This document shows, piece after piece, positions 39,043-49,622 of a stretch of DNA of 64,000 nucleotides; within the stretch, counting starts at the first letter, position 1, and every line of letters begins with the position of its first letter. The notes under the pieces were generated by a model. It saw only the letters and a list, made by a program, of their open reading frames with translations. It had not been told where the DNA came from and did no database searches. Origin of the DNA: Saccharomyces mikatae IFO 1815 (Eukaryota > Ascomycota > Saccharomycetes > Saccharomycetales > Saccharomycetaceae); NCBI RefSeq assembly GCF_947241705.1, contig NC_079261.1:62001-126000 (forward strand), in the 5' to 3' direction. Made by a program: the position numbers and the translations under genes.

Positions 39043-40536
39043 TTATCTAGTTGGGTGTCCAAGTTTCAAAATATCCCTAATGGGGTCCATCCATATGTGA
39101 TTTATCAGGCGCATATTTATGTTCATATGCGATAAGTCTTTCAATTTCGTGGAAACCATGTAGCGTAGGCTGAGCAGTAAACTTAGAGATCTTGTGGTCC
39201 GTAAATGATATAAGATAGCTACTATACCGATTAGTAATGAAACTCTACTCCACTTATTATATTTGGAGGGTAAAAAATGACCAAGTCGTTGAACTAGTGC
39301 CTTTGCTTTGGATTTAGTTGGAACACCATGATATTTTTCTTTTTTATAACGCTCGTTCATCTTTGTTTGTTCGTTCAGATAAAATATGATGGTAGCCACT
39401 TTGAAGCTTCCCGGTTTGCCACATGCTGTATTGAGTAATGTGCTATATTTGTTTAGACGCACCCTTTTTAAAACCTTCTTGCTAGCAGTAGCCGAATCGT
39501 GCCTAGTTATTTGCAGGACTTCTTCCCAAAGCGACTCATCACATAGTTTTTGCTGTAACACTGTTTGTATAACACCATGGCGTAAGTCAAAATCATTCTC
39601 GAAAACATCAGAATTCGCTTCTATTTGTTTCATGATTTCTGGAGCATTTTGTAACAGCAAATTCTTGTATATGATTAAAGGTAAATGCATAGATTGCAAG
39701 GATATTGTCATATCAAAAATCTGAAAAAGGATTTTATGGAGGTTGGTGTCACCGCTTTTGATTGGTTTCAAATTATGTGCGAATATTGTCAGTACGGATC
39801 CAATAGCGAAGAGAGGTTCATTTTCATCAAAGTTAAATACACTATAGAATTCCGGACTAGACTCCTTTATCAATGCAGAGATAACCCTCAGTTGTTCAAA
39901 TGAAAAATCTAGCGAGTTCATCATAAAATCTCTCAAGTATAATAGTGTAAAGGCTTCAACGCAATAAGTGAGCTTTTCCATATCAATTTTGTCTCGTAAC
40001 AAGTCATTTTCCGGCACCAGCCCCTTCTCTTCCACTACATCCCAACTAAAACACATAATGAAAACACATACAATATCATGGTAACCTTGGTAGTAATTTA
40101 ACATCGGGTATTTTCTCAATATTCGATTAATTAGTTCCACCAGTAGCCTTTTCAACTGCGATTTCAAGTTCTGGTCGACAATTCCCCCGAAAGACCTTTC
40201 TGCATCCAGTATCACCTGGTACTCATCCTTATGCTTATCCACTCGTGGCATATACTCTATAGTATTATCAATATGGACTTGCGACTTCAACAACTCATAC
40301 CAGCAATCCTTTCTGAGTGTGTTATTCACAAAACCCAGAGGACCCAGTCCCATACTCCTCAAAGTGTTGACATCCTTCTTCTGCAACAACTTCGATATCT
40401 TTTTTTCTTTTTGTTCTTCTGCCTTTTCACTATTTGAACAAGTAGGCGATAGCTGATACGAATCAAAACCTTCTCTTGTTACAGCGTCTTTATCGTGACT
40501 ATCGTGCACAATATTAAATAAATACCGTAAGGTCAT
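39043..40536 (-). CDS. GYP8: Rab GTPase-activating protein Gyp8 (TBC domain)
   Basis: 497 residues. The TBC dual fingers are visible: the arginine finger in VILDAERSF (Arg114) and the glutamine finger in YYQGYHD (Gln140). A hydrophobic stretch near residues 430-460 (VSLLIGIVAILYHL) suggests a C-terminal membrane anchor. Gyp8 acts on Ypt1 and Sec4 class GTPases in vitro and has peroxisomal and lipid-droplet links in later work. YPT1 lies 24 kb away in this window. Confidence 0.93.
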   Translation of the reverse strand: MTLRYLFNIVHDSHDKDAVTREGFDSYQLSPTCSNSEKAEEQKEKKISKLLQKKDVNTLRSMGLGPLGFVNNTLRKDCWYELLKSQVHIDNTIEYMPRVDKHKDEYQVILDAERSFGGIVDQNLKSQLKRLLVELINRILRKYPMLNYYQGYHDIVCVFIMCFSWDVVEEKGLVPENDLLRDKIDMEKLTYCVEAFTLLYLRDFMMNSLDFSFEQLRVISALIKESSPEFYSVFNFDENEPLFAIGSVLTIFAHNLKPIKSGDTNLHKILFQIFDMTISLQSMHLPLIIYKNLLLQNAPEIMKQIEANSDVFENDFDLRHGVIQTVLQQKLCDESLWEEVLQITRHDSATASKKVLKRVRLNKYSTLLNTACGKPGSFKVATIIFYLNEQTKMNERYKKEKYHGVPTKSKAKALVQRLGHFLPSKYNKWSRVSLLIGIVAILYHLRTTRSLSLLLSLRYMVSTKLKDLSHMNINMRLINHIWMDPIRDILKLGHPTR

Positions 40537-40980
40537 TGTACTTTGCTAGGTATTATTGTACTTTATTACATCTATTACATTATCTCTTTTTCTCTTTCTC
40601 TACCCTTCTTGTTGTAGATAATGTCCCCTTCCCAGAGAGAAAAAAGTTAAAAATTAAGCTACGAAACCTCAAGACAGCTTTTAGCACCAAAAAGCCAAAA
40701 TAAAGAAGTTCGAAGGAGATTAGGTATGGTCTAGCTCGATTCCTAAGTGCTTGTCAACATTTAATATGGCACACATTGTAGTGTTCGAATAAGTGTTTAA
40801 TTCAAATAAATTCGTAGATTTATGTACCGAAGTGTCTCATGTGTACGACGGCCTTATACAAACAAGAAGAGCCATGCAGCTTTACAATGAAACAACTCTA
40901 CCCACTGAGAATCCAGAGACTTTTGATAATGTCTGCTTCAAATCTGTACCTGGCGATTCGCTGGTTGGAGTTTTTTCAAC

Positions 40981-41011
40981 CATGTAAATTTCCTAATTGG
41001 GTAAGTACATG
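40981..41011 (+). promoter_or_regulatory. STE2: a-specific alpha2-Mcm1 operator of STE2
   Basis: A 31-bp near-symmetric site: CATGTAA on the left (40981-40987), the Mcm1 core CCTAATTGGG in the centre (40992-41001) and GTACATG on the right (41005-41011). The two CATG-type half sites are alpha2 sites. It lies about 200 bp before STE2 and would repress it in alpha and diploid cells while Mcm1 activates it in a cells. Confidence 0.9.
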
Positions 41012-41012
41012 A

Positions 41013-41019
41013 TGAAACA
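41013..41019 (+). promoter_or_regulatory. STE2: Pheromone response element (Ste12)
   Basis: TGAAACA, the exact core, starts two bases after the alpha2-Mcm1 operator. Ste12 and Mcm1 bind together at such sites to induce STE2 on pheromone. Confidence 0.7.
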
Positions 41020-41212
41020 CTTATAAAAAAAATAAGCTTTCTTACATGGTCTCGAGGGTTTTTCCAGCTATAGAAATACTATTTAAAGGACTATTTCAAG
41101 CTCCTCATCTGACTCTGAAAGGATATGATTTCTCGTTCACTTATTTCAACTATTATTCTAATCCAGTTTAATAATGTATCATTAGTTAAAAAGTGTACTT
41201 AAGGAGCAAAAG

Positions 41213-42508
41213 ATGTCTGGTTCAATTCCTTCATTAAGCGACCTGTTTTATGATTCAGCATATAATCCGGGTCAAAGTATTATTGACTACACTTCTATAT
41301 ACGGTAATGGGACTACCATCACGTTTGATGAGTTACAAGGCCTGGTAAACAGTACTGTTACTCAAGCCATTATGTTTGGTGTCAGGTGTGGTGCGGCTGC
41401 TCTAACCCTGATTGTCATGTGGATGATATCAAAAAGTAGGAAAACACCGATCTTTATTATTAACCAAGTTTCCTTACTTTTGATCATTCTACACTCTGCA
41501 CTCTATTTCAAATATTTACTGTCGAACTATTCTTCGGTGACTTATGCCTTAACTGGATTTCCTCAGTTCATCAGTAGAAGTGACGTTCATGTTTATGGTG
41601 CTACGAATATTATTCAAGTGCTGCTCGTGGCTTCTATTGAGACTTCGCTAGTGTTTCAGATCAAAGTTATTTTCACGGGTGATAATTTTAGAAGGATAGG
41701 TTTGATGTTGACATCGATATCTTTCATTCTAGGTATTACTACAGTAGTCATGTATTTTGTGAGCGCTGTTAAGGGTATGATTGTGACTTATAAAGATGTT
41801 AGTGCCACCCAAGATAAATATTTCAATGCATCTACAATTTTACTCGCATCTTCTATAAACTTCATGTCATTTGTCCTGGTGGTTAAATTGATTCTTGCCA
41901 TTAGATCAAGAAGATTCCTTGGTCTCAAGCAGTTTGATAGTTTTCATATTTTGCTTATTATGTCATGTCAATCTTTGTTAGCCCCATCAGTGATATTTAT
42001 CTTAGCATACAGTTTAAAACCAGGCCAGGGTACCGATGTATTAACTACTGTTGCCACATTATTAGCTGTTTTGTCTTTGCCTTTATCATCAATGTGGGCC
42101 ACAGCAGCTAATAACGCATCTAAAACAAACACCATCATTTCAGATTTCACAACGTCGACAGATAGATTCTATCCAGGTGCGCCTTCCAGTTTCAAAACTG
42201 ACAGTATCAACAATGATGCCAAAAGCAGTCTTAGAAGTAGATTGTATGACTTATATCCTAGAAGGAAAGAAGCAATATCAGATAAGCATTCAGAAAGAAC
42301 TTTTGTTCATGAGACTGTGAACGACATAGAGAAGAATCAGTTCTATCAGTTGTCCACACCTACAAGTTCAAAAAACACAAAGGTAGGACCACTTGCTGAT
42401 ACAAGTTATAAAGAAATGGAAAGTGAACGTGTAGACGTATACACTCCCGATACAGCTGCTGATGAAGAAGCGAAAAGGTTTTGGACTGAAGTTAATGATA
42501 ATTTATGA
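41213..42508 (+). CDS. STE2: Alpha-factor pheromone receptor Ste2
   Basis: 431 residues, the standard length. Seven membrane segments lie between about residues 50 and 300. The helix-1 dimerisation motif GVRCG is at residues 56-60. Loop 3 carries RSRRFLGLKQFDSFH, and helix 6 has the SLLxPS proline motif (here QSLLAPS). The tail contains the endocytosis signal region (SSLRSRL, then a SINNDAKSS-type motif). The N-terminus (about residues 3-8) and tail differ from S. cerevisiae at many positions while the helices are nearly invariant. It couples to Gpa1. Confidence 0.97.
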   Translation: MSGSIPSLSDLFYDSAYNPGQSIIDYTSIYGNGTTITFDELQGLVNSTVTQAIMFGVRCGAAALTLIVMWMISKSRKTPIFIINQVSLLLIILHSALYFKYLLSNYSSVTYALTGFPQFISRSDVHVYGATNIIQVLLVASIETSLVFQIKVIFTGDNFRRIGLMLTSISFILGITTVVMYFVSAVKGMIVTYKDVSATQDKYFNASTILLASSINFMSFVLVVKLILAIRSRRFLGLKQFDSFHILLIMSCQSLLAPSVIFILAYSLKPGQGTDVLTTVATLLAVLSLPLSSMWATAANNASKTNTIISDFTTSTDRFYPGAPSSFKTDSINNDAKSSLRSRLYDLYPRRKEAISDKHSERTFVHETVNDIEKNQFYQLSTPTSSKNTKVGPLADTSYKEMESERVDVYTPDTAADEEAKRFWTEVNDNL

Positions 42509-42758
42509 TCCAAGTTGCGCTTTTGGAAATGCCATTTCGTAACCGCTAGCATAAAATAACTCTCATAATATGTCGCTTGCTAGATATACTCTTTTCTTTA
42601 TGAAATCCTTGGTTTTTCTCTTTTTTGATAATATTTAAACTCCTTTACATAATAAACACTCCATGAATGGTCACAGGAATTCAAGGATTTATTTACCATA
42701 ATTTTCTACTATATCAAGTAATAAATACAATAGATCTTTTTCTCATTAATCTGTAGTG

Positions 42759-45700
42759 CTAATGTATTGTTTCAAAAAATAGTAACCAGGCGCATATTAT
42801 ATTTACTAAATGATGTATCCAATATAAGTTTCTTATTCCATAAATGAAGCTGAAGACGGTCAAGTACACGAAAAAAATGACGGTAATTGCACCATCCAAT
42901 GAATCTATCGGTATGCTCTTTGGCATTTTGAAAACGGAATTATTTCCAACCAAAAAAATAATGGGTGCTACCGCTAGGACGTTGTGGTGTGACCTAAATG
43001 ATGTTTCCCATTTAATAGCAACGTTATGCAAGAACACAATGATGATTGGAATGTTAATTGCACTAACAAACAATAAAAGCATGAGCAACGTTATATTATA
43101 ATTTAGTAAGTTCATTCTTTTTTCATTGTTTGATAGCAGTGTTATTCTAACACAGGTAGCTATCTGGATTATTAATGTGATAACAAATGCCATCTGGTAC
43201 GGTATGTAAAGAAATACCAACAGTAATAAAAAAAGGGATACAATTAATCTTCCCTTATCATATACTTTAGGTTCAATAATATCCAAGTTTTCTTTGCTTT
43301 CAGCATTCCCATTTGGAAGTTTCCGTTGGACAAAGGTTATCAATGATTCCAAAAATTTAAAACACTTAAAAATTAGAGCCAACAGTCCAATTGTCATAAT
43401 CCCGAAGAGTATTCCAATAGTTGACATGAGCCAGTCCCTAATCCCCAAATAATAAAAATTTGTATGCATATGTTTGTCAGATAGTAGAAATGGATTATTT
43501 AAACCGACTGGATCCAAAAAATAAAGTATTCGTTGGACCAACTTACTATTGACTATGGGTGAAGTTATAAAAAGTGCAAAAATCATGAATATTCCGTGCC
43601 TTTTTATGATGTAGCCTAACATGATGTCAAAGGAGGGAAATTCAGATGTCTTGTTGTACCAGTAAAACTGGTATGCCAATACTAGTGCAATAAACGCAAT
43701 TGGAAAAGATGCAAGTGCTAATCGGTATCTGATAAAAAGCATTTTCAAAGTCAATGACCAATTGATACTCATTTTAGCTTTTAGAGACATTCCAGGTGGA
43801 ACAAAGAAAGTTAATTGTAGTGATCTTGATTCACTTTCATTTATTGGAATAAATGGTGCTACGTTGTGCATATTTATATCGACGCTTTTGTCGAGAACAT
43901 TCAAATGCCACTTAGACTCGAATGGTTCATGAACCCATTGCCTTACGAAAGGCTGAAATAATGCCTCATCAGCTGCAATACTTCCGTTTTTGGCTTCAAT
44001 TTTTGCCTCTAATTTATACGATAGTAAAGAATCCCATAGATTATTGAAAGTAATAACTTTCGCAATATCTTTGCCATCCAAATATAGTTCTTCTCCGAAA
44101 AGCATAATTTGGGTAGGTGTAGTATCAATCACTTGCACAGCAGACGAATCGGATAATAACGCCAAAAGAAACCCTTTGTGTCCCTCTATAGTTTCTTGTT
44201 TAAAATACTCATCATAAGTAGGCTTGCTTATCATTAAGTAATCATATTTTTGTAGTATGTTTTTTCCAACAGCGATGGCCTTGAAGGGAACTTTACTCTC
44301 TCCAAAAGAAGAATCAGCTGCGAACTCGGCATCTTTTGAAGACCTAGGCACTGTCAGAATACTATCAGTGGCCGTTACACAGCTTAGGTTCATGGATTCT
44401 TTACAAAAATAGATCATAGGCTTATTCAGACTAGTTAATAACATAAAATGCAGGTGTTCCGTAGAGGATATGTTACTTGGAATATTTATTCTTGTGTAGT
44501 TATTATTCCACTTTTCGAGGTTGAGCATTTCAATGTCCAAGATATTGTTCGTTGTCAAAGTGGCATAATCAGAAAAGAAGTTGTCACTAAATTCTTGTAA
44601 ATTCAGTTGAGGTTTATTTAACTTACTGTTCGCAGTTGAATAATTTTCAAACCCCGAAAGTAATAGTTTTCTTGCAATTTGCAATCTCTCGTTCAATGGT
44701 TTAACTTTTTCAGGTTTAGAGACATCTATACTTTCCAATAAAAGACGTGCTAGTGTTTCTCTAAGTTGTTTACACCAGACAATGGCTAAATGATCTATTG
44801 GGGTCCAAACTTCTGGAATAGTAGTTGTAAAGCTGGTGAAACCATTATCTAGGCTAACCAAGTCTTCAACGGATGCATAATCTGCAGGTAAAGTAGTATC
44901 CAATATACCACCTGTAACGGAAATCAACGAAACATTCCTTGAGAAAAAAGAGTCGTTTTTGGATAATTGATCTCTCCAGTATTCATTGGTGTTTTTGTAA
45001 ATTTTTAAAATGTCACCATCGAAAGTTACCGGTGATGCAGCATGGGGTGAAGATAAAGTTAACATAGAGCTTATGCTTCCTGGGATATGGTTTTTCAAGG
45101 TTAGCATGACCCTAGATACAATACCACCCATTGAATGACCCACGATAATAACTGATTGTGGAATTGGGTGGGGATAGTCAGAAGTTCTCTCATAAAGAGA
45201 TAAAATATAGCTGACAGCATCATTTAGGTATTCAGCTTGATCAAGCATTGTTTCACCGTGGAAAGCAGTGAAGTCTTCATTGAAATCTGCCGTGAAAAAG
45301 TCTAAATTTTTAACATTTTCATTATTCAAAGTTGCCCTGGTATTAAGATCAAAATACAAACTGGAGCAAGCGGAAGCAATTGATCTAGATTGTTTGAAAG
45401 AACCTGCATTTCCAGGTATGAAAAGCACAGGAATGCCATCAAGCTGCAGTTCGTCACCATTCAAAGGTTCTTGGTCTACGCCTTGTTCACGATACAAGTA
45501 AAGATGGTACTTGTGCGCTAATGGTGTATATCTTTCGTCAAAACCATCGATCCTTGCATAGGATGGGTACATATAAATAGACTCACACCGAGGTGTATCT
45601 GCACCGTTGAAAGGTTTGAGTACCGACACTAATAAAAGCGAGCAAATGCATACTATGCCAAGAATCGAGAAAACGTGATATTTGTAAGGTTGCTTTGCTA

Positions 45701-45839
45701 ACTTATCTTTGTTAATGTATTTGGTGGAAGATTGTCCCTGGTCCTTACGCGCAGCAAGTACTCTCGAGTATTGACCAGATGGGTCAATTTTGTTAAATAT
45801 GGGCCGCGTTATACCACCAATTAATCTTCTTATACCCAT
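42759..45839 (-). CDS. BST1: GPI inositol-deacylase Bst1
   Basis: The first ATG in the frame is at 45839 and gives 1026 residues; the eight codons upstream begin with TTG and are not used. A membrane segment lies near residues 50-70, then a lumenal lipase domain with the elbow GHSMGG (Ser236). The C-terminal third has about eight further membrane segments. Bst1 removes the inositol acyl chain of GPI anchors in the ER, which allows COPII export of GPI proteins, and takes part in ER quality control. Orthologous length is about 1029. Confidence 0.95.
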   Translation of the reverse strand: MGIRRLIGGITRPIFNKIDPSGQYSRVLAARKDQGQSSTKYINKDKLAKQPYKYHVFSILGIVCICSLLLVSVLKPFNGADTPRCESIYMYPSYARIDGFDERYTPLAHKYHLYLYREQGVDQEPLNGDELQLDGIPVLFIPGNAGSFKQSRSIASACSSLYFDLNTRATLNNENVKNLDFFTADFNEDFTAFHGETMLDQAEYLNDAVSYILSLYERTSDYPHPIPQSVIIVGHSMGGIVSRVMLTLKNHIPGSISSMLTLSSPHAASPVTFDGDILKIYKNTNEYWRDQLSKNDSFFSRNVSLISVTGGILDTTLPADYASVEDLVSLDNGFTSFTTTIPEVWTPIDHLAIVWCKQLRETLARLLLESIDVSKPEKVKPLNERLQIARKLLLSGFENYSTANSKLNKPQLNLQEFSDNFFSDYATLTTNNILDIEMLNLEKWNNNYTRINIPSNISSTEHLHFMLLTSLNKPMIYFCKESMNLSCVTATDSILTVPRSSKDAEFAADSSFGESKVPFKAIAVGKNILQKYDYLMISKPTYDEYFKQETIEGHKGFLLALLSDSSAVQVIDTTPTQIMLFGEELYLDGKDIAKVITFNNLWDSLLSYKLEAKIEAKNGSIAADEALFQPFVRQWVHEPFESKWHLNVLDKSVDINMHNVAPFIPINESESRSLQLTFFVPPGMSLKAKMSINWSLTLKMLFIRYRLALASFPIAFIALVLAYQFYWYNKTSEFPSFDIMLGYIIKRHGIFMIFALFITSPIVNSKLVQRILYFLDPVGLNNPFLLSDKHMHTNFYYLGIRDWLMSTIGILFGIMTIGLLALIFKCFKFLESLITFVQRKLPNGNAESKENLDIIEPKVYDKGRLIVSLFLLLLVFLYIPYQMAFVITLIIQIATCVRITLLSNNEKRMNLLNYNITLLMLLLFVSAINIPIIIVFLHNVAIKWETSFRSHHNVLAVAPIIFLVGNNSVFKMPKSIPIDSLDGAITVIFFVYLTVFSFIYGIRNLYWIHHLVNIICAWLLFFETIH

Positions 45840-46445
45840 AACGAATTGACGATTACTATGCAAAAAGACAGCCTAGGATCTAGGCCAAAATCTTGGAAGT
45901 GTGGTGATATTTCTGTGTGGCTTTATCCCCAGATGAAAACGCACAGAACATGTGTCTGGATCTGCCCCTCTACTTTAACTTGTTGAGATTTGGTTACTAT
46001 TGAAACTTTTTTCAGAATTCGCGCCGTATAGGAGAAAAATGGTAATGATGAGAAATAAATGCATTTATTCTTACCTGATGAGATATGAAATTGTCTATAT
46101 AATAGTATTAATCCAACTGAAATACCTCTATTATTTATGATACAATAGTAGGAAAATTCGGAAGGTTACAAAATGATGTAAAATGATAAACAAGAAAAAT
46201 ATAATGTGGTCTAGTAAAGATAGTAATAATACAATATGGAAAATGCTTGCCATTTTTCTTCTGGAAATTTAAGTTTTTTCTAGTTCTTCTATTTCTGTTA
46301 TTGTCGTGTTTTAAATGTTTTTTTCGGCTATTTTCCTCCTCAATAGTACTGTCTCGACCTTCATTTGTGAAGATTGAATGTTGGAGGATTGTTTTGATGC
46401 CTATGCGTGAAAAGTATACCAAAGATAGGTATAGAGTTGCTCCGC
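45840..46445. other. BST1 upstream region and EPL1 3' flank
   Basis: 606 bp between two genes on the minus strand. The part next to BST1 (45840-46050) is its promoter; no clear TATA or known site is visible. The part near EPL1 (46100-46445) is AT-rich with T-runs. A 104-codon open stretch on the minus strand here (46135-46449) overlaps the EPL1 end and is low complexity; I see no gene. Confidence 0.4.
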
Positions 46446-46563
46446 TCAAGATGAGTTTTGCTGGGTTGAAGAAGAGCTATGTTTTGTTTCCGAGTTAATC
46501 AACGAATCGTTCAATTTTGTAAGGGAGTTTGAGGAACTTGAATGATTGTTTTGCAGTTTCTGC

Positions 46564-46594
<31 letters not shown>

Positions 46595-48971
46595 GCTGTT
46601 GCTGTTGCTGCAGATGTTGTTGCTGTTGCTGTTGCTGCAGATGTTGTATATGTTTCTGTTTCAATCTAGTGATGTAGTCTCTACGGTACTTGATGGTAGC
46701 TTCTCTCAACTGTTCGTATGATTTCGTACCTAACATAGTGCCGAATCTAATTACTTGAGTATCATTTGAAATTTGGTTGAGTCTTGCTGGTTCATCAGAG
46801 AACTTAATACCGTATTCATTGTGTGGTGAATCATACTTCCACTTATCGTAAAGTCTAATAAATTCGTCATATTTGGAATTATAAACATTTATCGAGTCAT
46901 TTTTGTTGCTTCCTTCTTTTGGATATTGTTCTTTTTCCACCGAATCGAAGTCAACAAAATTTATTAAAGAACATGCAGGCTTGGCAGACGATGTTGTATA
47001 ATTTGGCATACGATCAATATATTGAATGTTGGCTCTACCAATTCTCTTTCTGAATTTTATTGGGTATTCTCTCGAATGAATTTCCAGATTTTCCTGGAAA
47101 GGGTCATACAGTTCGGTTTTTTTAATTCTTCTAGTATTCAAATGGTTGCTATCCTTGCTTCTAGAATGGCCATTTGAATCGTATATTTTGATATCATCTG
47201 ATAAACCTTTCATGTATTCTGGCAAACGTGCGGAGTAAAATGATCTATCTATTTGGAAATTTGATGAAGCAATAGACGCAAATGGAATATTGCTTGTGGA
47301 GAAATTTTTAGGTAACGACATATCAAATACTGGGTTGAATGGATCATCCGTCAAATTGAAAAAGACGTCAGCGTCCTCAAGTTTACGTTTCTCCATCTTT
47401 TCTTGGACGAACTTCCTCGCGTTTTTCTCTTTGCTATTTAATAAAGCATCTACATCATCCAATACAATATCGGGAATTTTTGAAGATGGTAGTTTAACAT
47501 AAACATGGGATGTAATGGGCTGCGACGTTGAAGAAGACGAGGCGGGGATAAGTTGTTTACCGTTTTCAGATTTAAGGGCGTTCTGTTGCTGCTGCTGCTG
47601 CTGCTGTTGTAGTAATTGCTGCTGCTGCTGCTTGGTCAGCTTAGAAGATTTTTCTTCAAGTTGGCCATTTCTTTTATTATTTTTAGCCTTTGTAGCAGCT
47701 GCAGCGGCAGCTGCTCTTTTGAGTTCAGCCTTCCTCAGTTCAGCCTCTCTCTGCTCGACTGTGATAATCACTGGACGCTTCCTTTTGTGATTGACCAAGT
47801 CATCATCTTCTCCACTAATATTAAGTGATCTCTTCAAATTCTTGAGTTGCACCCTTTGATCAAATATTTTCAATTCATCATTAATCCAATTTAGAGTAAC
47901 ATTCTCACGTTTAGCAACAAGTAGTGCCAAGGTCTTGGCGTTCTTTAACTCTTGATGTAGGGCCCGTAAACGCTGACTATTTAAGATGTCTATACGCCTT
48001 GTTTTCCTCGGATGTCTCACCTCTCTTCTTCTGAAGCAAACGTATGGATCTATTTCTTCTTTCTCACCCGGCCTTTCAAATTTCAACTGCGGGAAAATTT
48101 CGTACCCGTTAACTTCGATTTTTCTTTCTCTCCAATAATCGTAAACTTTAGAGCCGAACTTCTCAATCAGCTGAATTAAAGGTCTCGTATTCATTTGAGA
48201 AATAGGATCAAATTGTGTGATGAAATGGATTTTATGAGAATTAATTTCATGATTTAATTGATTTCTTAAATTGGAATCGGCCATATCTGATTTCATTAAT
48301 GTGGGCTTCAATTCCTCAAAAGAAAGTATACTTTCAGGATCCATACTTAAGAAAGGTTGACGTTCGTGAATTGCATGTTCAAAACTTGAACAAAGAGTTT
48401 CAAATTCGTCTTCAGTTAAAATATCTGGAGAATCTTTTTTGTTAACTTGCTCATTTAAGAACTTCTCATCTCTTTCATCCATATTGTAGTTGGTACCACA
48501 ACAATCCTCTACAGTGGCGGAGAATTTGATGTAGCTGGTAGTCTCCTGAAAATTTCCCGTATAGAACTTATCATATTCATTCCAAGTCATAGAAGCATCT
48601 GGGGTCGGAATGTAGTTTTTCTGTTTTGTATGTCCTCCACCCATCTGCAATATTCGATGCAAATGAACCTCCTTTTCTTCATTTTTCTCCACACCTGTTT
48701 CGATCTCAACCACTTCTCTCTGCTGCAGTTCATCTTTATCCAAATGCTTCAGATCGTTGGGCAGGAATATTTTCAGGTGCTGCTTCACAGATATTTTCCG
48801 ATGTCTAAATCGACTATTACTGCTCCCGGCGCTGGCTCCAGCGCCTGAATCGCCATTCGAAAGTGGTTCCAGACTGTCATCGTGCGTACTTCTCGATCCA
48901 GATCGCCTCGTATTTCTACCAGCTTTGTGTGAGCCATCATTGATTTCTATAGCATTTGAAGGAGTCGGCAT
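46446..48971 (-). CDS. EPL1: NuA4 subunit Epl1 (Enhancer of Polycomb)
   Basis: 841 residues (about 832 in S. cerevisiae; the difference is mostly in the glutamine tracts). The EPcA domain covers roughly residues 60-390 ([18 protein letters not shown], then [18 protein letters not shown], then [42 protein letters not shown]), which binds Esa1 and Yng2 in Piccolo NuA4. Two glutamine tracts follow, at about 444-465 and 770-805, and alanine and lysine runs lie between. The complex acetylates histones H4 and H2A. The start [12 protein letters not shown] is the first ATG. Confidence 0.96.
46560..46647. repeat. EPL1: Glutamine-codon microsatellite in EPL1
   Basis: About 30 CAA/CAG codons read on the minus strand. 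Inside it a unit of about 24 bp ending in CTGCAGATGTTG occurs twice (near 46600-46615 and 46630-46646), so the tract has grown both by codon slippage and by duplication of a larger block. Confidence 0.85.
47584..47633. repeat. EPL1: Second glutamine-codon tract in EPL1
   Basis: GCT/GTT triplets on the plus strand (CAG/CAA codons of EPL1) encode two blocks of about five and nine glutamines separated by two leucines. Nearby 47695-47715 encodes an alanine run. Confidence 0.8.
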
Positions 48972-49622
48972 GATTACCCTTACTGGCTAATGATATTATT
49001 ACTGCTCACTCTTACCACGTGACTCAAGTGTTACCCTGAAATATGTTGCTTTTTTTTTGTGTAGTTTTGAAGTCCGCTGTCGCCGTACAGTATGAGAATA
49101 TGGACAAAAGGAGGGCGAGGGTGGCAAAAAGAGGAGTTAAAAATAAATAGCGTTTAGTGTATTATAGCAGCTCAAAGGAACGCGATGTGGTATAATAATA
49201 TTGCAAGTGTCTAATGACCACTGGGACACGAGCACAGTTTTAGCTATTTTTTCGCTGACTTTTTTGCTTTTGCGTAGCTGACTTTTTACGGATTTTGCTT
49301 GTATACTTTGCCATGTGATATGTAGTGGTATAATTTTGTGGTCGGGGTTGTGGTTTTTGCCACCCGAGGCCGACGGAGAAAATTTTCTCTCCGTTTTCAA
49401 GTTTCTCGCTATCACCTGCAATATGGAGTGCTAATAATAATGATTGAATACGGAAATATTAAGCGTAACACGGGTAACATATATTTATGGGTGTTATGAA
49501 ATTTACGCTAAAGAGAATTGGCGATGAGCTGCATTAAAGGTTTTAGCAGCTAATTTCGTAGTTTAGTAATGGGCATTCTGTACACTGTTTACCGCAAGTA
49601 AGCGTTTTAAGTCGTGACAGCT
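48972..49622. promoter_or_regulatory. Divergent EPL1-BUD27 promoter with E-box, Reb1 and PAC sites
   Basis: 651 bp without a gene. CACGTG lies at 49016-49021, 45 bp from the EPL1 start. A Reb1-type CGGGTAA is at 49471-49477 and the PAC motif GCGATGAGCT at 49521-49530, 92 bp before the BUD27 ATG. A near palindrome centred on AAAATTTT (49376-49395) resembles the RRPE partner of PAC. PAC plus RRPE is the usual signature of ribosome biogenesis genes. Confidence 0.65.

Larger units (their letters stand above)
40537..41212. promoter_or_regulatory. Divergent GYP8-STE2 promoter
   Basis: 676 bp. It holds the a-specific operator of STE2 and a pheromone response element (listed separately). A 64-codon open stretch at 40793-40987 begins at GTG with a stop just before it and has no early ATG, so I do not call it a gene. 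C/T-rich tracts lie next to GYP8 (40585-40610). Confidence 0.6.

Noticed and set aside
45840-45863. N-terminal extension of BST1 by eight codons
   Set aside because: The extension begins at TTG; the first ATG is at 45839.
49614-49622. Three extra codons at the BUD27 N-terminus
   Set aside because: They begin at GTG; the ATG is at 49623.
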